Assembly: GCF_001468125.1 (NCBI RefSeq)
Contig: NZ_LNYT01000007.1
Location: 421,125 to 485,124 of the forward strand
Reading direction: 5' to 3'
Length of the DNA: 64,000 bases
Origin: Legionella rubrilucens
GTDB taxonomy: Bacteria; Pseudomonadota; Gammaproteobacteria; Legionellales; Legionellaceae
Both the position numbers and the translations under genes were made by a program. Below are positions 17,647-27,933 of the stretch, in pieces (position 1 is the first letter of the stretch; every line of letters starts with the position of its first letter). The notes below the pieces were generated by a model that made no database searches, was not told where the DNA came from, and saw only the letters and a list, made by a program, of their open reading frames with translations.

Positions 17647-20594
17647 TCTGAATCCTTTTGATGAGTGTAAAGTAGATCAACGCCGCTGCTGCCGCTTAAG
17701 CTGGCGCTGACTTGAATACTGAAAAATTTATTTAACAGGTATTTAAGGGTTAACAAATTATTGCTTCCTTGCGAAAAGCCCATGTTATAGCTTAAGTACA
17801 GGCGATTAGATAATGATTTTCCAACGACAAAGGACGTCGTGTCCGTTGTTTCATTCGTTTTACGATTGTATTCCGTATTATTTTCCACATTGACATCAAA
17901 GCCAAGGTTATTTTTCAATTGTTCAAGAAGTTGTGTTCCTTTGCTGCCGGAGTCCAGATTCATGGATGAAATGGCGGCAAGCAGCAGCTGTCCTCCTGAT
18001 TTATTGGCCTGACTTGCCGGCTTGCCAAGGAGGAGCATGGACAGAATATCGGCCTGGGAGAGGTTGGAGGGAATGGAGAAAAGCTGCGTTTTCGGCCGGT
18101 TTAAATGGCCGCTGACCTCGATGCCGACCGTGGTTTTGCTGCCGAAATCATAGGATTGCAGGTTTTCTGTATTGAAATCAAATAATCGATTAGAGCCTGC
18201 AAAGGAAGCACTGGCATTGTTAAACTGTCGAATAGCGCGCACTTTCATGTCGGGATTGTCAATCAGGCTGCCGGTGTAGATGAGCTGCCCCTGTTGAATC
18301 AGTAAGTCCTGGCCATAAGCATGGTATTTTCCATCGCGAACAGTCAATTCCCCAGTCGCGCGCATCGGGCCTTCAGGCAGTTGGCGCAATTGCAGGCTGC
18401 CTTCAAGGTAACCCTTTAAGCCCTTAATGTCGATTGCCACGTCCTCACCCATGTCCAGACGCACGTTGCTGTCGATATGCAATGGGTTAGGCTCGGGTTG
18501 TTTTTGTCCGGCGAAGACCACATCACTCGATAAACTGGCACTGCTATCGAAGGTATGCGGTTTGATACTGGCTTTAGGAACGAGCAGTTCGCCGCTTAAG
18601 GCATAGGATGACGGTTTAAAATCAAAAGTGAGCTTGGGCGATAATTCCATTTGGTATTCATCCAGATTAAGGACCTGGACATGGTCGCCGTTAAAATGAA
18701 GCGAGCCTGTGAAATGCGGTGCAAACTGCCCCTTGCCTTTGACATGCAGCGGTTGATTATTGCTGAACAAGGCGCCTTCAATAACCCATTGTTGGTCATG
18801 GGTTTCCATCGTCAGATCAATGGGATTGAGATGGATGCCCCATTGCGGTAACGCAACCCGGCCATGACTTAACGTCAATTTCCCCTTCACAATCGGTCGA
18901 TGTAACGGGCCGCGGGCCTGCAAATGAGCCTGCAACTGGCCGGCCGGTTCACTCAGGGCGCTGTTGATTTCGTTTAAAAAAGCCAGGGAGTTGATGCTGA
19001 TAGTCAATTCACTGTCAAGTATCTGTTGCCCGGTCAAGAGCTGCGCCCACTGAAATTGCGGTAAAGTGAGTTTGAACGCCGCATTTTTATTGGCATCAAT
19101 CTTAAACTGACCTTTGGCCTTCAGTTCATGCGGAGTCAATTCCGCCCGTAACTCACCGCCTTTAAACGCGAGCGGTTGCAGTGCAGGATCCTGGTAATGC
19201 CCTTCTCCCATCGTGACAACAAGCCGGCCGCTGTCTGTCTTGTTCAGTTCCGCCGTCAGCGACAGGGTGGATGTCAAGTCTTTCAGGGCGGGGTGCAGCA
19301 GGGCGGGATTGGGTAGGGTGGCTTTGGCCTGCCAGTGGGATGCAGGGGTACCAATGAGGCTTAGGCTATTGTTAGCCAGAAGGAGCGTTGCTTTCAGCTC
19401 CTGGTTTTGGTAATTGGCTGTCAGTTTCAGCGGTTCGGCATTGTATTGTGCCCTAAGCCAACCGGTTGCCGCCAATGTGTTGACGGTATCGCCATTAAAG
19501 GATGCTTCGGCTTTAAGGTGCTGAATCAGCAGGTCATTGGCGCTTTCGGCCAGTGACTGAGCCGTCAGCTTGCCCTGGATTTTAGGACTGCGCTGCTTGT
19601 CATAGCCTGCGGTAAACTGCAGCTGATGATGAGGGAAAGTAAAGACTCCCTTCGCGTCAAGCCGTTCGCCACCGGTTGTGTGGGCTTTTACGGTCAGATG
19701 GGACGGTAGTGGGGCTGTGAATTGGGTGTCGACCTGCATGTTCAGTTCGGGGAGTGTACCACGGATGAGCAGTTGCCCGTTTGCACTGGTGAGCGGCTGT
19801 GATAAGCCGGGGAACGGCCAGTGCAGCGATTGCCATCGAAGCCGGGTATCCAGTTGCTGACCGTTTTTCAGCGTACCGGTGAGCTGCAGGTCGCTTAAAC
19901 CCTGAAACTGCCCGTGCCAGCGGTAAGCGGTGAGATTCCCTGTCATTGCAAGAGAGCCCTTAAGTCCCTGCCGCGGCTTGACCGGGCTTAATTCAATACG
20001 AGCATTGAGCGGGTAGGGGAAACGCGGTGTCGCCTTGGCCGTGACGTGCCATTGATGACCTTGGTAATCAAAGTCAAAACGACGCAATTGCCAGCGGTCA
20101 TTTGAGAGGAAGGCCTCAAGGTGTATCTGCTGAAGTACCGAGTCGCTGTCTGGATTACCAATGACCAGACGGTCGATGTGCGCCTGTTTTGCCATGATCG
20201 CCAGAGGAAATTCAGGAATCCCGAAAGCGCCTGACGCGGTCTGAGTGGCTGGTCCGGGTTGAATGAGAACCTGTTTCGCCTGAAGGTTCTTAAAACTCAA
20301 ACGGTGATGAAAAAGCAATTGCCTGAGCGAGCAGCGGATTTGTACACCCCGACCCTCGATAAGCAGGCCCTTGCCTTCATAGGTTAATTGACCAATGGTC
20401 AGCCTGCCGCTTAAATGACCGCTGGCTTGACGAATGTGAAGCTGGCCCGGTAAAAAAGCGTGCGCCAGTTTGACCGTCAGGTACAGGCCTGGCGTTGTCG
20501 TTGCTAAAAAAACCAGGATGCTGGTCAGCAGTACAAAGGCAAGAAGCAGGCTGTAAATGATTGACTTGCTGATTTTCTTTAGAAAACGCATCAT
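17643..20594 (-). CDS. tamB: Translocation and assembly module subunit TamB
   Basis: A 983-residue inner-membrane-anchored periplasmic protein. An N-terminal membrane anchor is at about 13-33 (SLLLAFVLLTSILVFLATT). A long beta-rich, AsmA-like body follows. The conserved C-terminal TamB domain (DUF490) includes VRDGKYHAYGQDLLIQQG and ends in a pattern (GSSGVDLLYTHQ) expected to pair with TamA. TamB and TamA help insert outer-membrane proteins, and TamB-like proteins also act in phospholipid transport. It overlaps tamA upstream and hemB downstream by 4 nt each. It is somewhat shorter than E. coli TamB (about 1260 residues). Confidence 0.92.
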   Translation of the reverse strand: MMRFLKKISKSIIYSLLLAFVLLTSILVFLATTTPGLYLTVKLAHAFLPGQLHIRQASGHLSGRLTIGQLTYEGKGLLIEGRGVQIRCSLRQLLFHHRLSFKNLQAKQVLIQPGPATQTASGAFGIPEFPLAIMAKQAHIDRLVIGNPDSDSVLQQIHLEAFLSNDRWQLRRFDFDYQGHQWHVTAKATPRFPYPLNARIELSPVKPRQGLKGSLAMTGNLTAYRWHGQFQGLSDLQLTGTLKNGQQLDTRLRWQSLHWPFPGLSQPLTSANGQLLIRGTLPELNMQVDTQFTAPLPSHLTVKAHTTGGERLDAKGVFTFPHHQLQFTAGYDKQRSPKIQGKLTAQSLAESANDLLIQHLKAEASFNGDTVNTLAATGWLRAQYNAEPLKLTANYQNQELKATLLLANNSLSLIGTPASHWQAKATLPNPALLHPALKDLTSTLSLTAELNKTDSGRLVVTMGEGHYQDPALQPLAFKGGELRAELTPHELKAKGQFKIDANKNAAFKLTLPQFQWAQLLTGQQILDSELTISINSLAFLNEINSALSEPAGQLQAHLQARGPLHRPIVKGKLTLSHGRVALPQWGIHLNPIDLTMETHDQQWVIEGALFSNNQPLHVKGKGQFAPHFTGSLHFNGDHVQVLNLDEYQMELSPKLTFDFKPSSYALSGELLVPKASIKPHTFDSSASLSSDVVFAGQKQPEPNPLHIDSNVRLDMGEDVAIDIKGLKGYLEGSLQLRQLPEGPMRATGELTVRDGKYHAYGQDLLIQQGQLIYTGSLIDNPDMKVRAIRQFNNASASFAGSNRLFDFNTENLQSYDFGSKTTVGIEVSGHLNRPKTQLFSIPSNLSQADILSMLLLGKPASQANKSGGQLLLAAISSMNLDSGSKGTQLLEQLKNNLGFDVNVENNTEYNRKTNETTDTTSFVVGKSLSNRLYLSYNMGFSQGSNNLLTLKYLLNKFFSIQVSASLSGSSGVDLLYTHQKDSE

Positions 20595-22285
20595 AAATCC
20601 GGTCCCATATTGACAACAAAGCGTAGTTTTCTGTCTTTGATGCGGTTAAAGTGGCTGTCCACGGCCTGGGCAATGCCGATTTTAATGGGGCCTACCGGTG
20701 AAACCCACATCAAACCAATACCCAGGTCATTTTGCAATACCCGGGGGCTTGGATCATACACGTCGCCGCTATCAAAAAAACCGGTGAGATACCAGTGTTC
20801 CACCGTTTCCTTTTGGATTTCAAAACCGCCATAGGTGAGAATTTTTCCCGGGCCAATGGCGTTAAAGGTGAAGGCTTTCAAATTGTCCGAACCCCCAAGC
20901 AACAGGGCCAGAGAGAGCGGTAATTGATTCACGTCATTGATGTCGGTGATCCCCTGCAGGGTATGAAAATAAAATCGGGTACGGATAAAAGGCAGGGTGA
21001 TCGCCGCACGGGCATCCACTGAGGCCTGGGCAAAGCTTACTTCCGACAGGACCGCGCGGCTGGCTCCCAGGGCATTGAAGGTGATGTGATAACCGGTCGG
21101 CGAAAAGAGCTGGTTGGAGGTGTTTTTCCATCCCAGCGTGGCTTTGGGGAAAAAGGTCAGTTTTTCAAGTTTCGGCGCATTGTCATAATTGAACCGTTCA
21201 TACAGGCCATTCACCGTGAGAACCCGCTGAAACTGGTCCTTATTGTGGCGTTGGCCCATGGAAAGCAGCAGGGAATTACTGTAGCCTGCGCCATAATCGA
21301 GATTGGACAGGTTGCCCGTGATGTCGTATTCATCGGTCAGCGGGTTTTTACCCGGGATGACATACTGAGCCTGCAGAGTATTCTGATTAAAAGAGCCTAA
21401 GGCAATGGCATTGAATTTATGGCCGGCGCGGTTCACAGGCACCACATGGTAACCCACACGCCCGCGAATCCCGGTGTCGGTACCAAAGCCTAACCCCAGC
21501 GAGTAATTGATACGGGCTGCGGCCTTAAGGTAGACGTTGACCGGGATGGTGCGGCTGTCATTCATGTCCGGTCTGGCATTGACCTGACTGAAATAACCGC
21601 TTCCGGCTAAGCTGTTGCTGAGTTCAAGCAATTGTTCGGTGGAATAGGGTTGCCCATAGTCAAAAGGAATGTAACGACGCAACAACTCCGGTGAAATGTA
21701 GGTCGGTTCAAAACGGACCTGGCCAAAATAAAACTGCGGGCCGGTATCAAAAACCAGGGTGATGACGGAGGTGTAGCTGGCCTCGTCGATTAAAATTTCA
21801 GCTTTTTGAAAATGGGCATGCAGGTAACCTTCCTGCTCGGCGGCATCAATGAGTATCTGTTTACTTTCTTCGTATTTTACGCTGTTAAGCGGCTTGCCCT
21901 GTTGAATCGGTAAATGATGACGTTTTCGATTAATTTTAGCATTATCAGCGCCTTCGCCCTGCATTTGAATGGAAAGGCGGGTAATAAGTAGCGGCGGTCC
22001 CAGGTTAACGTTAATGACTATGTTTTTGCCGCGGGCTGTGCGGCTGACCTGAATGGCCGGACGCAGATAGCCGTAAGCGTAAACGGCCTGGGCCACTTGT
22101 TTTTCGAGGTTTTCATTGGTCTCACTGAAAAGCGGTTTGGATTTTGCGTATTCGAGCAGGCGCATCTGAATATTATCCAGCACTTTGCCGCGGACGCCTG
22201 TGATCTGAACCTGCTCAAGCCCTTTGGCAGCGAAAAGCAGGGTAAGGCTGCCAGCGAAAAGTAAAAGGCAAACCAGTTTCTTCAT
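20591..22285 (-). CDS. tamA: Outer-membrane assembly factor TamA (Omp85 family)
   Basis: A 564-residue protein. A signal peptide ([18 protein letters not shown]) is followed by about three POTRA domains up to residue 240 or so, then a 16-strand Omp85 barrel ending with the family pattern [19 protein letters not shown] near the C-terminus. Partner of TamB across the periplasm. Start and stop overlap mutS and tamB by ATGA, so translation is coupled. The pairing with tamB makes the TamA call more secure than a BamA assignment; BamA has five POTRA domains and is longer. Confidence 0.93.
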   Translation of the reverse strand: MKKLVCLLLFAGSLTLLFAAKGLEQVQITGVRGKVLDNIQMRLLEYAKSKPLFSETNENLEKQVAQAVYAYGYLRPAIQVSRTARGKNIVINVNLGPPLLITRLSIQMQGEGADNAKINRKRHHLPIQQGKPLNSVKYEESKQILIDAAEQEGYLHAHFQKAEILIDEASYTSVITLVFDTGPQFYFGQVRFEPTYISPELLRRYIPFDYGQPYSTEQLLELSNSLAGSGYFSQVNARPDMNDSRTIPVNVYLKAAARINYSLGLGFGTDTGIRGRVGYHVVPVNRAGHKFNAIALGSFNQNTLQAQYVIPGKNPLTDEYDITGNLSNLDYGAGYSNSLLLSMGQRHNKDQFQRVLTVNGLYERFNYDNAPKLEKLTFFPKATLGWKNTSNQLFSPTGYHITFNALGASRAVLSEVSFAQASVDARAAITLPFIRTRFYFHTLQGITDINDVNQLPLSLALLLGGSDNLKAFTFNAIGPGKILTYGGFEIQKETVEHWYLTGFFDSGDVYDPSPRVLQNDLGIGLMWVSPVGPIKIGIAQAVDSHFNRIKDRKLRFVVNMGPDL

Positions 22286-24837
22286 GGTACTGTCAACGTG
22301 CTTACTGAAAAAGAAGATTCCTCCAGGTTTTTCAGTGTGTAAATCAAGTCCAGGGCTTCCCGCGCGGACAAATCATCCGGGTTAATCGAGGCCAGCAGAG
22401 CCGCGGCTGGCGAGGGAGCGGCCTTAAGCGGCAGGGCGGCAGGCGGTGCGGCGGTGGCATCCGTTGCCTGCTGCAGGTGCTCCCTGGCAATGTCCAATAC
22501 GGCCTCCGGCATGCCGGCCAGGCGTGCGACCTCAAGGCCGTAACTGCGGTCGGTGGGGCCTTCTTCAACACGGTACAGAAAGACAATGCGATTGGCATTT
22601 AATGCGGCCTGTAAATGTTTATTGCAAATGCCGGGATAGTGTTCAGGCAGCGTGGTCAATTCAAAATAATGGGTGGAAAACAGCGTGTAGGCTTTGATGG
22701 TCCCGGCCAGATAGGAGCAGGCGGCATACGCCAGAGCAATACCATCATAAGTGCTGGTGCCGCGGCCTATTTCATCAATCAGAACCAGACTGTGCGCGGT
22801 CGCCTGCCTTAAGATACGCGCAGTTTCGGTCATTTCCACCATGAACGTTGAACGGCCTGAAGCCAGATCGTCACTGGCCCCGATGCGGGTAAACAGTTTA
22901 TCAATGCGGCCAAGGCGTGCTTTTTTGGCAGGGACAAAACTGCCGGTGTGGGCCAGCAGTACGATCAGGGCGTTTTGGCGCATAAACGTTGATTTGCCCC
23001 CCATGTTTGGGCCGGTGATGAGCCACATGGATTGCTCAGGCTTAAGGCAGAGATCATTGGCGATGAATTGTTCCTGCAAGACCTGCTCAATGACCGGGTG
23101 GCGGCCATTCTGAATGTCAAGAACATCCTCTGTCGTCATTTCGGGGCAGCACCAGGCGAGGCAGGCGGCGCGTTCGGCAAAATTGGTTAAGACATCCAAT
23201 TGCGCAATCGCTTGCGCGAGAGTAGTCAATTCCGGCAGGTACTGAAGGATTTCATCAAGCAGGTTCTCATACAACCATTTCTCGCGAGCCAGGGCTTTCA
23301 CCCCGGCGGACAGGACTTTTTCTTCGAAGCGTTTCAGTTCCGGCGTGATGTAACGCTCGACATTCTTTAAAGTCTGTTTGCGTTGGTAATAATCGGGTGC
23401 TTTCTCGGCCTGCAGACGAGACAATTCAATGTAATACCCCTGCACGCGATTGTAACCGAATTTTAACGAGGAGAGGCCTGAGCGCACTTTCTCCTGCTGT
23501 TCCAGTTCGGCCAATTGGCTGTTGGCATTGTCGCTGAGCAGGCGGAGTTCATCCAGTTCGTCATCAAAGCCTGTGGCAATGACGCCGCCATCGCGAATCA
23601 GCATGGGGGGATTATCGACCAGCGCCTGAGTTAATAAAGCCAGCAACGCGGGCTTTGGAGTCAGATCATCGCGGATTTTAACGCCAAGCGGCGAGGAATG
23701 ATTGGCCAGGGCGCTGTGAAGATCCGGCAGCAGGCGAAGCGCCTGGCGCAGTTGAGTCAGGTCGCGCGGTCTTGCGGATTTTAAGGCGATGCGTGAGGCA
23801 ATGCGTTCAATATCACCGAGCTGGCGCAGGAGAGGCTTTAAGACGGCCTCCTGCCGGTTATCGAGTAACGCCTTCACCACATTCTGCCGTTCCTGAATAA
23901 GCGCATGCTGGCTTAAGGGCCGGCCCAGCCAGCGTTTCAATAAACGGCTGCCCATGGGATTGCTGGTGTGATCGAGCACATCAAGCAACGTGTTGTCCTG
24001 GCCGCCCTGGTAGTTTTCAAACAATTCCAGGTGTTTTTGCGTGGCGGCATCGACCTGCAGGTAGTCGTCGTTTCTTTCGAGCGTCAATTGTTTCAGGTGG
24101 GGCAGGGCCTGCCGCTGGGTGGTGTGGAGGTAGGTTAAAAGACAACCGGCAGCCGGGTAGGTTATCAGGTATTCTCTGCCTGCGATGCCCTCCAGATGAC
24201 TGACGGCGAATTGTTCGCATAGTAGACGGTAGGCCTGTTGTAAATCAAACTCCCAGGCGGGACGCGTTTTGACCGGGTAATCTCCCAAACCGCCGTACTG
24301 ACTTTGTTCAGGAATTAAAATTTCCGCGGGTTGCAAATGACCTAACGCCGCCTCGAGCGCCGAGTCATCTGCTGCCTGCATTAAATGAAAGCGTCCTCCG
24401 CTTAAGTCCACCCAGGCGAGGCCATAGTGGGATTTTTGCTGGTAAATGGCTAAAAGCAGCGTGTCGCGGCGAGCTTCAAGCAAGGCTTCGTCGGTGATGG
24501 TTCCGGGGGTGACAATACGGGTTACTTCACGTTCAACCGGTCCTTTGCTGGTCGCCGGGTCGCCAATCTGCTCACAAATGGCAACCGATTCGCCTTTTTT
24601 TAATAAACGGGCGAGGTAATTCTCGACCGCATGATATGGAACACCTGCCATGGGGATGGGTTTGTCAGCCGACTGGCCGCGATGGGTCAGGGTCAGATCC
24701 AGAAGCTCGGCGGCGCGTCTGGCATCGTCAAAAAACAATTCGTAAAAATCACCCATACGGTAGAAAAGCAGCATGTCCGGGTAGTCAGACTTAATGCGTA
24801 AATATTGCTGCATCATGGGGGTATGGGTAGCTGACAT
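22282..24837 (-). CDS. mutS: DNA mismatch repair protein MutS
   Basis: An 851-residue mismatch sensor. The mismatch-contact Phe-X-Glu is in [11 protein letters not shown] at residues 31-33. The C-terminal ATPase has [14 protein letters not shown] (Walker A), [16 protein letters not shown] (Walker B and signature) and [10 protein letters not shown] start at the ATG at 24837; a TTG two codons upstream (24843) is less likely. It is the first gene of a run mutS-tamA-tamB-hemB with 4-nt overlaps at all three junctions. The 108-bp gap before it holds the expected promoter region with no clear consensus. Confidence 0.97.
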   Translation of the reverse strand: MSATHTPMMQQYLRIKSDYPDMLLFYRMGDFYELFFDDARRAAELLDLTLTHRGQSADKPIPMAGVPYHAVENYLARLLKKGESVAICEQIGDPATSKGPVEREVTRIVTPGTITDEALLEARRDTLLLAIYQQKSHYGLAWVDLSGGRFHLMQAADDSALEAALGHLQPAEILIPEQSQYGGLGDYPVKTRPAWEFDLQQAYRLLCEQFAVSHLEGIAGREYLITYPAAGCLLTYLHTTQRQALPHLKQLTLERNDDYLQVDAATQKHLELFENYQGGQDNTLLDVLDHTSNPMGSRLLKRWLGRPLSQHALIQERQNVVKALLDNRQEAVLKPLLRQLGDIERIASRIALKSARPRDLTQLRQALRLLPDLHSALANHSSPLGVKIRDDLTPKPALLALLTQALVDNPPMLIRDGGVIATGFDDELDELRLLSDNANSQLAELEQQEKVRSGLSSLKFGYNRVQGYYIELSRLQAEKAPDYYQRKQTLKNVERYITPELKRFEEKVLSAGVKALAREKWLYENLLDEILQYLPELTTLAQAIAQLDVLTNFAERAACLAWCCPEMTTEDVLDIQNGRHPVIEQVLQEQFIANDLCLKPEQSMWLITGPNMGGKSTFMRQNALIVLLAHTGSFVPAKKARLGRIDKLFTRIGASDDLASGRSTFMVEMTETARILRQATAHSLVLIDEIGRGTSTYDGIALAYAACSYLAGTIKAYTLFSTHYFELTTLPEHYPGICNKHLQAALNANRIVFLYRVEEGPTDRSYGLEVARLAGMPEAVLDIAREHLQQATDATAAPPAALPLKAAPSPAAALLASINPDDLSAREALDLIYTLKNLEESSFSVSTLTVP

Positions 24838-24951
24838 AGGCAATCCCGAGCGGTAAATAGTGGGATTTTAACAAATGCGCTACAGCAAGTCAGTAAAAGC
24901 CCTGAGGTCATGTGTATTAATTCAGAGCGGCCTGTAAAAAGAAGAATTTTT

Positions 24952-26703
24952 TTAAGGGCTTATTCCACTGTCATGGTTTAGAGGCATAAGCTCAATTTCC
25001 TGAGGGTCTTCGGACGGTTTCATCTTAAATAACCCGTTTTTCATGGTTTTAAAATGGCTTATAGATTCCTGAATCTCATCGCGCTTTAACAGGGTTTTTT
25101 TAATAAAATCAGTAAGATGGAATAAAAAATCACCAATGGATGGAGAGCCGGAAGCTTCCCCTTTTTCCTTTCTGTCAATAATGGCTTGGGCTGCAGTTGA
25201 AAAATGAACACGGTTTGCCTGTAAAAGCCGCAGGATGGAAATGTCGGTTTGGGCAACCCGGCTGGGAGTTAACGTAATGGCCTCAAAGACAAGGTCCTGA
25301 TGCTCGGGGAGTTTATAAATTTCCTCAATGAAAAATTGAACCATAGGCAGTTGATTGGAACGAACGGCCTGCAGTAAATGGGTCAACAACAGCGGTTCAT
25401 CGACTCCGCCGGGCACTTTTTTTAACTGTTGATAAAGAAGATTGACGCAGGCTGGGGATTTACTGCCCAGAGCCGCCGTGATGGCATTGCCTGCAAGAAT
25501 GGTTTGAGCAATGTCTTTTTCACTTAACTCAGGCGCGCCTTCATTCTGATAAGCGTCAAGCATGAACTTCAGAATGTCAGGATTACCGCCTGCAGCGGCA
25601 TGGTGAAGAAAAGTGGCGGCATTGCCGCGCATGAGGATAATGTCACTGAAACAGGCACTGCCATTGTCATCCTGCAGAAGAGTTTCCAGAGCTTCTTTAC
25701 GGCCTTCGCGCAGGGCTTCCTTGAAAATATCAGGCATTCGACGGATGTCTTTCTCTTCTTTTATCTGCGCAAGGAAAAGGGGCAATACCTGAGTGGCATT
25801 CATCGAGGCGGCCACAATACAGGCGGTGACTACATGCTTGTCATTGTTGAATCCTTTGTCATACAGGACCTTGACTGCCTCTTTATTGTCCAGGAGGATG
25901 GCCCAAAACAGGTTGGTAATCCCATGGTCGCCGGCGCTGCTTAATGCCGTCTGGTCGGTAGTGAAGTATTTTTTAAATAATTCGCCCAGGTCAGGAAAGG
26001 ACCTTGGCGTGTTATTCCGTTCAGGATGCCTTATCACCTGAACATGCAGGCCTAAAGGACCATAAAGCTCAAGCGGTACGGCAATGGGGCTCAGCATTTC
26101 GCTTAAATCAAATGAATCGGTGATCAAGCCCAGCATCCCAGTGTATCGGAACACATTAAAGTGCAGTTCATGAATGACGTCCTTTTCACTCTGAAACACT
26201 TTAAAACCTTTGCTGTAATTGGGGTCATAAAGGATGTATTGGCCTTCTTTTTTACTGAGGGACGCGGCATGATTGACGCTGCGGATAATCATGGCTTCGT
26301 CGTCTTGCAATGCAATGTCTTTTAAAATTTGAATCCAGTGCGTGTCGCTGGTGGTCATGCCCAATTCAAAAGACGGCGTAAGTGGCTTGCCGGCTATCTC
26401 AAGGGTGGTAATGCTTTGTAATTGATTTAATGTTTTATCATACTCTTCAGGCATGAAGCTTTTAGCCACTTTTTTGGCGAAAAGATGGATTTCTTCATTC
26501 CATTCGCTCGTTGCAGAGAGGTTGGCGATGGAATTTAACAGGGCCTGAAATTTTCCCGTTTGCCCCTGCAGCGCATAGTTGACGTACACAGCGGCCAAGC
26601 CATTGCAAATCCCTTGTCTGTTCATACGTACGGGTTTGTTATGCCAGTCAAGGTAGCGGTTAAGGTGATGAATAATGTTGCCTTGATGAGTGACCGGATG
26701 CAT
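24952..26703 (-). CDS. Candidate effector: C58 (YopT-like) cysteine protease motifs plus ankyrin-like repeats
   Basis: A 583-residue soluble protein without a signal peptide. The N-terminal part has GICNGLAAVYVNY with Cys33, a HAAS motif with His145, and ILYDPNYSKGF with Asp160. The order and contexts (GxCxGL, H-A, DPNxG) match the Cys-His-Asp triad of the YopT/AvrPphB peptidase family (C58). Residues 256-290 (GITNLFWAILLDNKEAVKVL) and 361-390 (NAATFLHHAAAGGNPDILKF) look like ankyrin repeats, with weaker helical pairs between and after. The C-terminus is acidic (EDPQEIELMPLNHD). Ankyrin repeats with an enzyme head are common in Legionella Dot/Icm effectors. Protease activity and secretion are inferred. 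AnkH, a Legionella effector with ankyrin repeats and a protease-like fold, is a useful comparison, but this locus is different. Confidence 0.75.
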   Translation of the reverse strand: MHPVTHQGNIIHHLNRYLDWHNKPVRMNRQGICNGLAAVYVNYALQGQTGKFQALLNSIANLSATSEWNEEIHLFAKKVAKSFMPEEYDKTLNQLQSITTLEIAGKPLTPSFELGMTTSDTHWIQILKDIALQDDEAMIIRSVNHAASLSKKEGQYILYDPNYSKGFKVFQSEKDVIHELHFNVFRYTGMLGLITDSFDLSEMLSPIAVPLELYGPLGLHVQVIRHPERNNTPRSFPDLGELFKKYFTTDQTALSSAGDHGITNLFWAILLDNKEAVKVLYDKGFNNDKHVVTACIVAASMNATQVLPLFLAQIKEEKDIRRMPDIFKEALREGRKEALETLLQDDNGSACFSDIILMRGNAATFLHHAAAGGNPDILKFMLDAYQNEGAPELSEKDIAQTILAGNAITAALGSKSPACVNLLYQQLKKVPGGVDEPLLLTHLLQAVRSNQLPMVQFFIEEIYKLPEHQDLVFEAITLTPSRVAQTDISILRLLQANRVHFSTAAQAIIDRKEKGEASGSPSIGDFLFHLTDFIKKTLLKRDEIQESISHFKTMKNGLFKMKPSEDPQEIELMPLNHDSGISP

Positions 26704-27078
26704 GGATTACCTTTGAAGAATACCCTTCCACAACAGCGTGACTGGTTTTAATTTTGTCATCTTAGGCCATTTTAATTCTTTAGGATTAACTAACGCTTAA
26801 TTGATGGAAAAATTGCAAAAAACTGATCCAGATTTGGTCAACCATGCAGAGGTTACTGATTCGGTGAATACATGCTGAGGACAAGGCAATGATCAGGCTA
26901 TTTTAAAATCGTGCTGTGCAAAGAATTCCGTATTGACCTGCTAACGGGTTGAGGAATCAATCCAGAATCAACATATTTGCGGTAAATCAACGCTAACTTC
27001 TTCACTTAAGATAAATTTTTGTTAGACTATAGTTGGTGATCTAGAATAACAATAATGTTAAAAACACGGAGAATAACT
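26704..27078. other. 375-bp intergenic region with divergent promoters
   Basis: No gene of convincing length is present. On the plus strand a TATAGT at 27028-27033 within GACTATAGT looks like an RpoS-type or extended -10 for the lipoprotein, with no good -35. The left part is AT-rich and should hold the minus-strand promoter of the candidate effector; I cannot place it exactly. Confidence 0.4.
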
Positions 27079-27300
27079 ATGAAACGTTTAGCCCTTTTGG
27101 CTGTATCCTCATTTCTGGCTGTCTTACTGACTGCGTGCGGTGATAATGCTGAGAAGAAAGCGGAAGACAATGCCGCTGCCAATGTTGAACAAACCACCAC
27201 AACCACGCCTGCACCAGCGCCTGCTGATCAAAACACCAACCAAACCACCACGACTCCGACTGACAATAACGCGGCTACTGATGCCTCCAAGCCTGAGTAA
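27079..27300 (+). CDS. Small lipoprotein with Thr/Pro/Asn-rich tail
   Basis: A 73-residue protein starting at the ATG at 27079, 7 bases after GGAG; an earlier in-frame start at 27055 lacks a site. The signal peptide (KRLALLAVSSFLAVLLTAC) ends in the lipobox LLTAC, so the cysteine at about residue 19 should be lipid-modified. The residue after it is Gly, not Asp, which favours outer-membrane sorting. The remainder is low-complexity: Ala/Glu-rich, then TTTTTPAPAPA and repeated NQTTTT, probably disordered. I do not recognise a family. It has its own terminator. Confidence 0.8.
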   Translation: MKRLALLAVSSFLAVLLTACGDNAEKKAEDNAAANVEQTTTTTPAPAPADQNTNQTTTTPTDNNAATDASKPE

Positions 27301-27317
27301 TGGTATTTAAGGATTAG

Positions 27318-27346
27318 AACCCCGCAATCATGCGGGGTTTTTTTTT
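27318..27346 (+). terminator. Rho-independent terminator after the lipoprotein
   Basis: AACCCCGCA and TGCGGGGTT form a 9-bp stem with a 4-base loop (ATCA), followed by a run of Ts. It separates the lipoprotein from pncC, whose ATG is only 15 bases downstream. Confidence 0.93.
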
Positions 27347-27360
27347 AAGGCATAGAGAAC

Positions 27361-27861
27361 ATGAATGAAGTCATAGAGCCTTTGCTGAAATCCCTCACCA
27401 CCTTGCTGCATGAAAAAAAATTAATCATTGCTACGGCGGAGTCCTGTACCGGCGGACTGATTGCCTCGCTGCTGACGGAACTGCCGGGGAGTTCGTCCTG
27501 GTTTGATCGGGGGTTTGTCACTTACAGTAATGAGGCCAAACAGGAGTTGCTGGGTGTTGAGGCCGGTTTGCTGGCCCAATACGGTGCGGTCAGCCTGCAA
27601 ACCGCAGAAGCCATGGCGGCCGGTGCCTTGGCGCACAGTCATGCCCATGTCGCCCTTGCGGTCACCGGCATTGCCGGGCCGGATGGCGGTACCGAAGCCA
27701 AGCCGGTAGGGACAGTTTGCTTTGCCTTTGCTGAGCGCAATGGCCTGATGCAATCCCGCTCATGCCTCTACTCGCCGTCTTCGCGCAGTCAGATTCGTTT
27801 TCTGTCCTGTGTCGAGGCCCTGCATGGCATGATTTTTTTGTTGAATCAAGCCTATCCTTAA
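27361..27861 (+). CDS. pncC: CinA C-terminal-domain protein, nicotinamide-nucleotide amidohydrolase
   Basis: A 166-residue stand-alone CinA C-terminal domain, the enzyme that deamidates NMN to nicotinate mononucleotide in NAD recycling. TAESCTGGLIASLLTELPGSS, shortened here to its key part TAESCTGG (residues 25-32), and AVTGIAGPDGGT (about 100-111) are the family signatures. Its place just upstream of recA is the usual gammaproteobacterial arrangement. It starts close behind the lipoprotein terminator and has only a weak ribosome site (AGAGA). Confidence 0.93.
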   Translation: MNEVIEPLLKSLTTLLHEKKLIIATAESCTGGLIASLLTELPGSSSWFDRGFVTYSNEAKQELLGVEAGLLAQYGAVSLQTAEAMAAGALAHSHAHVALAVTGIAGPDGGTEAKPVGTVCFAFAERNGLMQSRSCLYSPSSRSQIRFLSCVEALHGMIFLLNQAYP

Positions 27862-27876
27862 GCGTAATTGCGACGT

Positions 27877-27905
27877 TTGCTGCAAGGGGCCATCTGTGTG
27901 ATAAT
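27877..27905 (+). promoter_or_regulatory. recA promoter without a visible SOS box
   Basis: TTGCTG (27877-27882) and GATAAT (27900-27905) are 17 bases apart, about 30 bases before the recA ATG. No CTG-N10-CAG LexA box overlaps it. Confidence 0.6.
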
Positions 27906-27933
27906 TTGCCCTTTGAATACTAGGTGATGAACT

